Shown here in pieces: positions 1 to 6,914 of a stretch of 13,804 nucleotides of DNA. Every line of letters starts with the position of its first letter. Positions within the stretch are counted from its first letter, which is position 1. Made by a program: the position numbers and the translations under genes. The DNA is from Gammaproteobacteria bacterium (GTDB lineage: Bacteria > Pseudomonadota > Gammaproteobacteria > Pseudomonadales > UBA7434). A model generated the notes under the pieces. That model saw only the letters and a program-made list of their open reading frames with translations. It made no database searches and was not told where the DNA came from. The stretch lies in NCBI GenBank assembly GCA_024280785.1, contig JAJRPK010000472.1, positions 1 to 13,804 of the forward strand, in the 5' to 3' direction.

Positions 1-2268
1 CCCGCTGGGCTTGGCGCTATCTCTTGCGCTAATGAGTAATTGCATGACCATTCTTTGAAATCTAACGGGAGATAAAGATGCTTTACCTTGCGCGTTTTCA
101 ATATCTGTTTGAAAAATCAGTGATGCTGGCAATGTTGGTTGCAGCATTTGGACGATATCTTTTACTAACGGCTTGAGCTCAACGTTTTCTTTTTTAGCGT
201 TTTCGTGTTTATTTGCAGAGGACTCAATGATGAGCTCTCTGGCATTCTCGCCAGTACTAACCAGTTGATTTAAATATTCGATTACCCTGTGTTCTCTACC
301 GACGATTTTTTGTGATAATGCCATTTCTGTATAACCAACAATACTATTGATGATCATTTTAAAGTCTTGGCCGATGGCGCCGCTAGGGACAGCTGTTGAA
401 GCCAGTGGCGGAACCCCGATAGTTGGGATCTGTTCTGTCGACGCGTTGGTCGTGTTTGCTTGTTTAACTGTTGGCTCGTCTTCTTTGGTGAAACCAAATG
501 CGGCAATAGATTCTACGTCGCCGCTACCTTGGCTGCGAAGTGCAAACTTGTGCCAATGGACAGTAAAGTTTTTACCGTTAATTTTATTGGTTTGAGTGTA
601 ATAAGCATCGCCGCCCTGCTCAATGAGTTGTGAGTCCTCTTCGGTCATTTGGGTTGCTGCGGAGCCGCTAAATATTTCGTTGTCGTACCGACCCGCTATG
701 ACTTCGGCTCGTACATTAAACGTTTCACAGAATGTGCGGTTAACCCTTTGGTATCGACCCTCTGTGTCTTTTTGATAAAACAGTGTAGGAGCATCGTTTA
801 ACATATCTGTTAACGTATCATGATTTTTTAGTAATTCTTGATAAGTTTGTCTTGTGGTGGTGACGTCGAAAGCGCTCCAAACAACTTGCCGAGATAAACC
901 CAAGTCGCCATGCAGCTTAGTGATGTGGGTGTCGAGCCAGCGAATCCCCTGAGGTCCTGTATAGGCGATAGTCTGCTGATGTGCTTTGCCTGTGTTTAAT
1001 GTTTTGTCTATCGCTTCTACGTGATTATCCAACGATTCAATGGCTAACAGATCGGATAGTGTTTGGCCAACATGCGCTTGTGGAAAGTTGGACTGGGTCG
1101 AAGGGTCGCCATTGATAACGCGGACAATGTGGCCAGTATCGTCCAGCAGTAAACACATAATGGGTAAAGATTGAGCCAGGTTCATCCATACTTTATCCAC
1201 CATGTGAAAGTTGAGGCCGTCGCCTAAATTATCGAAGCCAGCTAAAGAGTCGATATGCTCTGATCCGGTTTTAAGTACGGTACTGCCAATAATGAGTTGT
1301 GCGCTAGCGCCAACCACTCGCCCCTGACCATTTTCTTTGATTTGAATTTCATTGATGTCGACAGGATATATTGCGCCAGATTTTGCTTTGATTGTGCAAA
1401 CGATGGTTTTTGGGACAGGCTGAAATTGACCAGCTCGATCTAACATTTGTTCAAAGTCAGCGGCGCCGGTGCTGTCTAATAATTGCAACCATTGCTCTAT
1501 GCTGAGCATCGATTCTGATTCTTCGGTCAAAATAGAGTTATCTGCTTGGCTTAAATGTACGCGCTGATTTTCCAAGTCGATTGTTATTTGGTGGATGTGC
1601 TGTGATTCTGTTTCGTCCATTAATACGGCCGCATCTGTAGAGTCGGATGCTACTGTTTCTGGCGGTCGATCAAAAGAAGAGAGCGTAGTCTCAGAAGTTG
1701 ATTGGTTTTTCGGCTTGGGTTCTGTTGGGTTATTGCGAGTGACTGGCATATCACTCGTTGATTTTGTTGCCGTTATCGGAGGGCATTTAGCCGGAGGACA
1801 CTTAGCAATGGCAATATATGTTAGTAGCCGTTTTAACGATAACTCCGATTTTAGAATAAAATTTTCGACGCCTAACTTTATTGCTTGTGCTAAGTTTTCA
1901 AGATCGTCGGCAAGGTGTTCTTCGTCTAATAAAAGTAAAATTATCGGTTGATGAGCTTGGGCCGAGGCACTATCTGATTCGACACTATCTAATTTGGCAC
2001 CATCTAATTTAATGTTATCTAGTTCGACAAGAGTATCGATATAAGGGCGGTTACCAAAATTTCTGTCCAAGAGTATGACTGAAGATGTTAGCAACGAGGA
2101 AGCTGAAAAGTAGGTATGCGATATTACTTGAAGCTCTAAGTTCGGTTGCGTGCTCATAGCCAGCATGTGCTGAACAAGCGCAATTTCATTGGCACTGTCA
2201 GACAGTATGGTTAGGGTTGTAGAACTTAGCTCGGAGTTGTTATTTGAATTCGATGCTCTCACTTCCAT
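1..2268 (-). CDS. PAS-domain hybrid-type sensor protein, apparent histidine pseudokinase (C-terminus cut by window edge)
   Basis: The minus frame is open from ATG at 2268 to position 1, giving 756 visible residues. Residues 18-154 resemble a receiver domain: an Asp in LLDRNFG (D68) and a Lys in FILKSEL (K140) match the usual positions, but the acidic pocket is thin and an insertion sits at about 81-107. A polar linker follows (155-220). Three PAS-like segments lie at about 223-330, 368-470 and 485-594, the last being the clearest (LFYQKDTEGRYQRVN). The dimerisation helix aligns with the AHDFNN type of hybrid kinases but reads IGQDFKMIINSIVGYTEMA, so the phospho-acceptor His is Gln (Q634). The N-box region reads QLLISARDS, with Ser at 747 where Asn normally binds Mg-ATP. 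ATG 2268 is the first Met after an upstream in-frame stop, with only a distant AGG as ribosome site. The G boxes and any C-terminal receiver lie outside the window. A regulatory or scaffold role is inference; signal and partner are unknown. Confidence 0.85.
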   Translation of the reverse strand, partial: MEVRASNSNNNSELSSTTLTILSDSANEIALVQHMLAMSTQPNLELQVISHTYFSASSLLTSSVILLDRNFGNRPYIDTLVELDNIKLDGAKLDSVESDSASAQAHQPIILLLLDEEHLADDLENLAQAIKLGVENFILKSELSLKRLLTYIAIAKCPPAKCPPITATKSTSDMPVTRNNPTEPKPKNQSTSETTLSSFDRPPETVASDSTDAAVLMDETESQHIHQITIDLENQRVHLSQADNSILTEESESMLSIEQWLQLLDSTGAADFEQMLDRAGQFQPVPKTIVCTIKAKSGAIYPVDINEIQIKENGQGRVVGASAQLIIGSTVLKTGSEHIDSLAGFDNLGDGLNFHMVDKVWMNLAQSLPIMCLLLDDTGHIVRVINGDPSTQSNFPQAHVGQTLSDLLAIESLDNHVEAIDKTLNTGKAHQQTIAYTGPQGIRWLDTHITKLHGDLGLSRQVVWSAFDVTTTRQTYQELLKNHDTLTDMLNDAPTLFYQKDTEGRYQRVNRTFCETFNVRAEVIAGRYDNEIFSGSAATQMTEEDSQLIEQGGDAYYTQTNKINGKNFTVHWHKFALRSQGSGDVESIAAFGFTKEDEPTVKQANTTNASTEQIPTIGVPPLASTAVPSGAIGQDFKMIINSIVGYTEMALSQKIVGREHRVIEYLNQLVSTGENARELIIESSANKHENAKKENVELKPLVKDIVQMLQPTLPASLIFQTDIENAQGKASLSPVRFQRMVMQLLISARDSAKPSG
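1777..1806 (-). repeat. Two-copy 15-bp tandem repeat inside the pseudokinase gene
   Basis: On the plus strand, CGGAGGGCATTTAGC is followed directly by CGGAGGACACTTAGC (13 of 15 identical). Read on the coding strand it gives a duplicated AKCPP motif at residues 155-164, in the linker after the receiver-like domain. The length keeps the reading frame. Confidence 0.85.
1969..2028 (-). repeat. Four-copy degenerate 15-bp tandem repeat inside the pseudokinase gene
   Basis: Four 15-bp units start at 1969, 1984, 1999 and 2014 and share the core ATCTAATT or close variants. The coding strand translates them as VELDN, IKLDG, AKLDS and VESDS (residues 81-100). They form the insertion between the strands of the receiver-like domain. 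The most likely origin is replication slippage, with the length kept at a multiple of three. Confidence 0.8.
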
Positions 2269-2856
2269 AGTATTAAATGACCTGAATTATTAATGGAGTT
2301 ATCGATTATTTAATTGCCTTGTACATGCTGCAGTGCTCTAGTAGTGTCGATAAAACTAGCCGCTGTTATCATCAAGTGCTATTTAACATTAAGCGCCGTC
2401 TTTCTAATCGCCATTAACCATACCGCTAATTACAAGACAGTGACGGGCTCGAGTCAATAAATCGAGCTATATTGAGTCACCCGCGGGTCGTTTTTATGAG
2501 TAGGCGGAGCTATTTGACGCAGTCTCCATCGGATTAATATTTAAGTCCGTATTCTATCCGCATTGTATGGTAATTGAACAGCCTAATTTTCGCTTAGTAC
2601 GGCGAAAGTGATGGTGATAAATATTGTGTTACTGTCCCTCGTAGCCGCGGTGAAATTGTCATTTTAAAAGCGATATCGTAACGGAATGTGGCATTGCTAC
2701 CTCTGTTGATAGCAACTTTTCCTCCAAGTTAAGGTCTTAAGGCTCGCGATGAGAAAAGACTTGCAAGGTTGATCTCTAGCAAGGCGATAATATAAAACGA
2801 CAATCAAGACAAAAATAAGGTTTACATCAGACCAAAATAATTTAGAGGTCCATACC
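2269..2856. other. 588-bp divergent intergenic region
   Basis: This stretch separates the minus-strand pseudokinase start from the plus-strand DoxX start. No coding region longer than about 20 codons with a good ribosome site was found. It holds a 10-bp palindrome ACCCGCGGGT (2479-2488), a paired TTAAGG direct repeat (2729-2734 and 2737-2742) and the candidate doxX promoter. No confident promoter was found for the pseudokinase gene. Confidence 0.6.
2769..2796 (+). promoter_or_regulatory. Candidate sigma-70 promoter of the DoxX gene
   Basis: TTGATC (2769-2774) and TATAAA (2791-2796) are separated by 16 bp. A start near 2803 would leave a leader of about 54 nt. An alternative pairing is TTGCAA (2761-2766) with GATAAT (2786-2791) at 19 bp. 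The call rests on sequence resemblance alone. Confidence 0.4.
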
Positions 2857-3504
2857 ATGGTGACGTTATTTGATTCGATAGTAAAAAAGCTCTCTTATTT
2901 CGACGGTCTTCCGCTACTACTGTTAAGAGTTTATTTGGCGCCGATATTTATATTGGCGGGATATGGCAAGTTACAGCTCGGCGCCGAGGATGTCAGCTTC
3001 TTTCAGATGTTTTTAGCGGATCCAGGTGTGGTGAGTTGGTTTGGCAATCCAGATTGGGGTTTGGGCCTACCCGCCCCCGATCTGCTGGCGTTTCTGGCAG
3101 GCTGGTCTGAGCTATTAGGTGGCTGGTTGCTGTTATTTGGTTTAGCCACTCGATTATTTAGCTTACCTTTGATGTTTACGATGATTATCGCGGCGACAAC
3201 CGCCCATTGGGATCAAGGTTGGCACGCTCTGCCAGAAGCTAAACTCACGGTGCCTTGGGAATGGCGGATGGACCTTATAGAACTAGGGGGAGAGCGTAAA
3301 GCGGCGGCTATAGGCCTGCTCAAACAGCACGGTAATTATGCTTGGTTGACGGAGGCGGGGAATTTTACTGTGCTGAAGAATGGCATCGAATTCTCTGCTA
3401 CCTATTTTGCGATGTTGATGGTGCTGTTTTTTTATGGCGGTGGGCGGTACGTCAGTGTAGATTATTGGTTGGTCAGGGGGCTCGGTGGCTCGCGCGATGG
3501 CTGA
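2857..3504 (+). CDS. DoxX family membrane protein, HvfX-like
   Basis: This 215-residue inner-membrane protein has about four hydrophobic helices (roughly residues 19-37, 74-96, 100-116 and 178-195). The first helix carries LRVYLAPIFILAGYGKL, the usual DoxX start with a Lys after the helix. The extended loop with AHWDQGWHA (116-124) and the QHGNYAWLTEAGNF segment (157-170) is typical of the longer DoxX proteins known as HvfX, which accompany small copper-binding peptides of the bufferin (DUF2282) type. No DUF2282 precursor or HvfB/HvfC maturation gene is visible next to it, so the copper link is inference from family resemblance. ATG 2857 is preceded by GAGG at 2845-2848. The gene is alone between a long 5' gap and a strong terminator, so it is probably monocistronic. 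Its substrate is not known. Confidence 0.85.
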   Translation: MVTLFDSIVKKLSYFDGLPLLLLRVYLAPIFILAGYGKLQLGAEDVSFFQMFLADPGVVSWFGNPDWGLGLPAPDLLAFLAGWSELLGGWLLLFGLATRLFSLPLMFTMIIAATTAHWDQGWHALPEAKLTVPWEWRMDLIELGGERKAAAIGLLKQHGNYAWLTEAGNFTVLKNGIEFSATYFAMLMVLFFYGGGRYVSVDYWLVRGLGGSRDG

Positions 3505-3515
3505 ACGATGGCTGA
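3494..3515 (+). repeat. Two-copy 11-bp tandem repeat over the doxX stop codon
   Basis: GCGATGGCTGA (3494-3504) is followed at once by ACGATGGCTGA (3505-3515), with 10 of 11 bases identical. The TGA ending the first unit is the doxX stop codon; the TGA of the second lies in another frame. Confidence 0.8.
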
Positions 3516-3610
3516 GATAGTTTGCTGCGATATGCTCCAGGGTTGGCAAGGTCGAATGATTAAGGCCCCTCTCTTATATAGCAGTAATGCTTAGATTTTT
3601 TCTATAAAAG

Positions 3611-3640
3611 TTAAAAAGCCTCGGTTTCGGGGCTTTTTAA
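3611..3640. terminator. Intrinsic terminator after doxX (bidirectional)
   Basis: Arms 3611-3623 and 3628-3640 (TTAAAAAGCCTCG and CGGGGCTTTTTAA) pair along 13 bp with one G-T wobble around a GTTT loop. The A-run on one side and the T-run on the other let it work on either strand. It lies 107 nt after the doxX stop and isolates that gene from rhlB. Confidence 0.88.
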
Positions 3641-3680
3641 CGTCTAATAATACATTTTTTGCCGGTTTTGCGGTGGTTTT

Positions 3681-3734
3681 TAGGGAGAAGGCCAAAATTC
3701 GCATACAATGCGCGCCACTCTGTTCTTCGGCGCG
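3681..3734 (+). promoter_or_regulatory. Candidate upstream rhlB promoter with GC-rich discriminator and start-site hairpin
   Basis: TACAAT (3704-3709) is followed by GCGCGCC, the kind of GC-rich discriminator found at growth-rate controlled promoters. The matching -35 region (3681-3686, TAGGGA) is poor. CGCGCC (3711-3716) can pair with GGCGCG (3729-3734) across a 12-nt loop at the 5' end of the transcript. Use of this promoter would give an rhlB leader of about 160 nt. Confidence 0.35.
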
Positions 3735-3791
3735 ACAAGTATTTTTTCTCAAAATTAGAGTTGTGTAGCTTTTACCGCAAGTCAAGAGGCG

Positions 3792-3828
3792 TTATCCACA
3801 TTGTTCACAATGGGGGTTTTCATAATAT
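3792..3828 (+). promoter_or_regulatory. DnaA box and palindrome overlapping a proximal rhlB promoter
   Basis: TTATCCACA (3792-3800) is a perfect DnaA box. It abuts TTGTTCACA (3801-3809), which differs from the TTATNCACA consensus at one position. The second half also forms a perfect inverted repeat CATTGT-TC-ACAATG (3799-3812). A weak promoter TTGTTC (3801-3806), 16 bp spacer, TAATAT (3823-3828) overlaps both, so a bound protein would cover the -35 element. Binding is not shown. Confidence 0.45.
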
Positions 3829-3875
3829 AGGTAGCTAGAGCAAAGGCTTTAGCTGACAAATGAAGAGAAAATACT

Positions 3876-5315
3876 TTGTTTAGTAAGTGGTTCGGGTCAA
3901 AAAAATCGAGCAAAGCGTCTGGTGGAGAAGCTAAATCTACGCATGACCATTCAGCTGACCAAAATTTGGCAAAAGACTCTCGTGCTTATTCTGGTAAAAA
4001 TAAGGCCGCTGCCAAAAGTTCCGGTGTAAAGCGATCCGCTAAGAACAGTACAGATGGCAGTGTAGAAAAACCCCAAAGGCAAAAAAGCACCCCGCGCCGC
4101 GAGAAAAAAACTGCGCCGCCATGGAGTCTCAATCAATTTATCGTGGCAGAAAAAGAGGGGTTTACCCGGTTTCACGACTTGGACATACCGCTATCCCTGA
4201 TGCAGGCAATTGCCGATTTGGGATTTGAATATTGCTCGCCGATACAAGCTGAGGTTTTGCCTCACACATTAGATGGGTTTGACGCGATAGGTAAAGCGCA
4301 AACAGGAACCGGTAAAACGGCGGCCTTTTTGGTAACGGCCATCAATGATTTGCTGATTAACCCTATTGAAGAAAAACGTTACACCGGTGAGCCACGCGTT
4401 GTTATTATCGCGCCAACCCGAGAGCTAGTTATGCAAATCGCCAGTGATGCGCGCGAACTGGTTAAGTATACTGATCTGCAGGTAGAGCTGTTGATTGGCG
4501 GGATGGATTATGGCGGCCAACTTAAACGCATCGAGCGAAAGCCGGTCGATATCGTTGTGGCGACCCCCGGCAGATTGATAGATTTTATGACTCGGCGAGA
4601 TTTAAGATTGGACTTGGTGGAAATATTAGTTATCGACGAAGCCGATAGAATGTTAGATATGGGCTTTATTCCACAAGTTAAGCGGATTGTACGTGCGACT
4701 CCACCGAAGGATCAGCGGCAAACATTATTGTTTAGCGCGACGTTTACCGACGATGTCATGAGCTTGACGGAGCAGTGGACCATAGACCCTGTTCGTATTG
4801 AGATGGAGCCCGACAATATAGCCGCTTCTTCAGTGGATCAAAAGGTCTACATGGTGGGGGCTGTCGACAAGTTTAATGTGTTGAAAAACTTGCTGAACGC
4901 CGATGAGGTGACCAGCGCTATAGTTTTTGCCAATCGACGAGACCAAACGCGATGGTTGTTCGATAAACTACGCAAATCTGGCATATCATGCGGAATACTG
5001 TCCGGTGAAATAGCGCAAAATAAAAGAACCAGCACGTTAAAACAGTTTAAAGAAGGCAAAATAAAAGTGTTAGTGGCGACGGATGTCGCCGGTAGAGGTA
5101 TTCATGTCGAGGGTATTAGTCATGTGGTGAACTACAATTTGCCAGAAGACCCGGAAGATTATGTCCATCGTATTGGCCGAACAGGGCGCGCGGGAGCTGA
5201 AGGAACATCAATAAGTCTAGCCTGCGAAGATGATTCTTTTATGTTGCTGGATATAGAGGAATTATTGGGCGAAAAACTGCACTGTGAGCAGCCGCCGCTA
5301 GAGTTGCTAAATTAG
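3876..5315 (+). CDS. rhlB: DEAD-box ATP-dependent RNA helicase RhlB
   Basis: RhlB unwinds structured RNA for the RNase E degradosome in the cytoplasm. The 479-residue product has a basic, Ser/Lys-rich disordered N-terminus (about 1-80), then the full helicase core. Visible motifs are Q motif GFEYCSPIQ (116-124), Walker A AQTGTGKT (141-148), PTREL (180-184), TPGR (230-233), DEAD (254-257), SAT (287-289), ATDVAGRG (401-408) and HRIGRTGRAG (431-440). The segment from WSLNQF to the C-terminal EQPPLELLN matches Pseudomonas-type RhlB rather than RhlE or SrmB. The start is TTG at 3876: an in-frame TGA at 3861 blocks any earlier start, and no ATG follows before residue 109. The ribosome site is weak (GAAGAG, 3862-3867). 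A 7-codon ORF (ATG 3860 to TAG 3883) overlaps the start. Downstream it converges on cysZ with no clear terminator. Confidence 0.95.
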   Translation: MFSKWFGSKKSSKASGGEAKSTHDHSADQNLAKDSRAYSGKNKAAAKSSGVKRSAKNSTDGSVEKPQRQKSTPRREKKTAPPWSLNQFIVAEKEGFTRFHDLDIPLSLMQAIADLGFEYCSPIQAEVLPHTLDGFDAIGKAQTGTGKTAAFLVTAINDLLINPIEEKRYTGEPRVVIIAPTRELVMQIASDARELVKYTDLQVELLIGGMDYGGQLKRIERKPVDIVVATPGRLIDFMTRRDLRLDLVEILVIDEADRMLDMGFIPQVKRIVRATPPKDQRQTLLFSATFTDDVMSLTEQWTIDPVRIEMEPDNIAASSVDQKVYMVGAVDKFNVLKNLLNADEVTSAIVFANRRDQTRWLFDKLRKSGISCGILSGEIAQNKRTSTLKQFKEGKIKVLVATDVAGRGIHVEGISHVVNYNLPEDPEDYVHRIGRTGRAGAEGTSISLACEDDSFMLLDIEELLGEKLHCEQPPLELLN

Positions 5316-5392
5316 ACGCGGTGTTTATATCTAATGTCTTGGCCTGCCTATCGGTTTAACACTTAATCAAATCACTTTGTCTTTAACTTGTT

Positions 5393-5419
5393 TTTAGCCT
5401 TCCTTTAGCCCTCCTTTAG
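5393..5419 (-). repeat. 11-bp tandem repeat over the cysZ stop codon
   Basis: On the plus strand TTTAGCCTTCC (5393-5403) and TTTAGCCCTCC (5404-5414) match at 10 of 11 bases. A third, diverged copy starts at 5415. On the coding strand the unit is GCTAAAGGAGG-like, and the TAA at 5407-5405 that ends cysZ comes from one copy. Losing one unit would still end the protein at an equivalent TAA. Confidence 0.75.
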
Positions 5420-6196
5420 CGCTGTAGTCTGGTTAGACTTTGTTGGCGTATTGTTAGTTGCCAGGCGATCGACATAAAATAAGGTTCCACCGCATACGGC
5501 GGCTGGAATGGTAAGTATGTTAAGCAAGGGAATCATCGACGCTAAAGTAGTTATAGCGCCAAATCCAAGAGCGGCAGTGCGATCAGATTTGAGGTCGGCT
5601 TTTAAACTCGAAAAATTTATTTGGTTGTTATCGTAAGCGTAATCAATGTATTGAACCGCCAGCATCCACGCGCCAAATAAAAACCAAATAAATGGCATGA
5701 TGGTGGCTAGTGGAGTAATAATCAAAGAGATGACAGAAAGGATTAGCAAGGGAATGAGCCACAGTAAATACTGTACTAATTTTTGAACCTCCCGACCAAT
5801 GGATTGTAACGCAATGCTAAGAATAGATTTTAGTGTTAGAGGGATGTCGGTTGATTTTCCCGTTGCTATAATTTCTACCTGTTCGGCTATTAACCCGTAG
5901 AACGGTGAGCCAATTAGATTGGCGATAAAGGTGAATCCGTAGGCGAGTAATAGCAGAATAAATAGTGAAAAAAGTGGCCACAGCAGCCATTTTATAAAAC
6001 TCAACCAATCGGGAATTCTGTTGAGGAGGCCATTGAGCCATTGGTCGAAAGAGTCGTAAAGGTAGTCTATTCCTAAGTAAAACAACGCAATGTTAAGCAG
6101 TACGGGGATAAGGACTAACGGCAGAACACGAGGTCTTTTTAGTAAGCGAAAACCTTTAAGTAAATAGCTTGCACCGTTACTGAAATTGTTAGTCAT
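5405..6196 (-). CDS. cysZ: Sulfate transporter CysZ
   Basis: CysZ brings sulfate across the inner membrane for assimilation into cysteine. The 263-residue product is close to the length of E. coli CysZ and keeps its landmarks: an N-terminal GASYLLKGFRLL segment, the first helix LVLIPVLLNIALFY (27-40), a long membrane region at about 68-95 leading into ANLIGSPFYGLIAEQ (92-106), WFLFGAWMLAVQYIDY (171-186) and the C-terminal MIPLLNILTIPAAVCGGTLFYVD. These are the EI24/CysZ family signatures. The C-terminal tail (245-263) is polar and ends in the 11-bp repeat region. ATG 6196 lies 30 nt after the bfr stop, so cysZ is probably transcribed with bfr. No sulfur-assimilation gene is adjacent, and no obvious ribosome site precedes the start. 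Confidence 0.93.
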   Translation of the reverse strand: MTNNFSNGASYLLKGFRLLKRPRVLPLVLIPVLLNIALFYLGIDYLYDSFDQWLNGLLNRIPDWLSFIKWLLWPLFSLFILLLLAYGFTFIANLIGSPFYGLIAEQVEIIATGKSTDIPLTLKSILSIALQSIGREVQKLVQYLLWLIPLLILSVISLIITPLATIMPFIWFLFGAWMLAVQYIDYAYDNNQINFSSLKADLKSDRTAALGFGAITTLASMIPLLNILTIPAAVCGGTLFYVDRLATNNTPTKSNQTTALKEG

Positions 6197-6226
6197 TTAG
6201 CTTATCTACTGGATCGAGCAAAGCAA

Positions 6227-6697
6227 CTATTCGCCCATTTGGCTTTGCTGATAGTTTTCAATGCCTACTTTAGCTATAAGGCCAACTTGGGTTTCTAACC
6301 AGTCAACATGCTCTTCCTCTGAGTCCAGAATAGATTGAGCTAAATCCCTACTGACAAAATCTTGAATTTTTTCACAGTAAACAATGGTTTCGCGCAAATC
6401 GATAATAGCCGACATCTCTAATTTTAAGTCGCACTCCAGCATTTCTTGTGTGTTTTCACCAATCATCAATTTACCCAAACTTTGAAGATTGGGTAGTCCT
6501 TCTAAAAATAAAATACGTTCAATCAGTGAGTCGGCATGTTTCATTTCATCGATAGACTCGCCGTGCTCGTGATCGGCCAATGTTTTTAAGCCCCAGTCTT
6601 TATACATGCGAGAGTGCAAAAAATACTGATTTATCGCTACAAGCTCGTTACCTAGGATGGTATTGAGAAACTCGATAACTTTAGAGTCGCCTTTCAT
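6227..6697 (-). CDS. bfr: Bacterioferritin
   Basis: This cytoplasmic protein forms a 24-subunit shell that oxidises and stores iron. The 156-residue product has the standard length. All six ferroxidase ligands are present: E18, E51, H54, E94, E127 and H130. Met52, the axial heme ligand, is also present, so this is a heme-type Bfr rather than a ferritin. L68, P69, N70, E81 and E85, residues known from Pseudomonas BfrB to contact Bfd, are all conserved, which fits the neighbouring bfd. The ATG is well placed (MKGDSKVIEFLN is the family start), but the ribosome site is weak (AAGG about 13 nt upstream). It has its own promoter in the 346-nt gap towards bfd and probably drives cysZ as well. Confidence 0.97.
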   Translation of the reverse strand: MKGDSKVIEFLNTILGNELVAINQYFLHSRMYKDWGLKTLADHEHGESIDEMKHADSLIERILFLEGLPNLQSLGKLMIGENTQEMLECDLKLEMSAIIDLRETIVYCEKIQDFVSRDLAQSILDSEEEHVDWLETQVGLIAKVGIENYQQSQMGE

Positions 6698-6831
6698 GAT
6701 GGATTTGCCTTTCGGGATTGGTTAATTTGCATGCGGTCGTTGAGATATTTACCAGCCGGTTGTAGTTATATCTATAACCATGTTTATGGTGCGATTTACG
6801 GTTGCTAGAGCCTCGACGGTAGTGGCTGTAG

Positions 6832-6860
6832 ATTCTGGGCCGAAACGATCATTATGTCAA
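6832..6860 (-). promoter_or_regulatory. bfr promoter
   Basis: On the minus strand a consensus TTGACA (6860-6855) is followed after 17 bp by CAGAAT (6837-6832). The predicted start leaves a leader of about 130 nt before the bfr ATG. Confidence 0.55.
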
Positions 6861-6899
6861 GGCAAGCTATTGATTTATATAGAAAAATAGAAATCTTAG

Positions 6900-6914
6900 T
6901 GATAATGAGAACCG
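6900..6914. promoter_or_regulatory. Fur-like site upstream of the bfr promoter
   Basis: TGATAATGAGAACCG has one perfect half (TGATAAT) and matches the 15-bp 7-1-7 Fur consensus at about 11 positions. It sits about 40 bp upstream of the bfr -35 element, a position that suits activation or relief of repression more than blocking of polymerase. Confidence 0.45.

Noticed and set aside
347..1951. Plus-strand open frames of 82 and 118 codons in the left part.
   Set aside because: They are shadows of the long minus-strand PAS-protein frame, which has clear domains.
2479..2495. Palindrome ACCCGCGGGT followed by a T-run, like a terminator.
   Set aside because: The stem would have at most three pairs around a four-base loop, and no gene ends nearby.
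3591..3785. A 64-codon minus-strand frame between doxX and rhlB.
   Set aside because: It runs through the terminator hairpin and a promoter region and has no recognisable domain.
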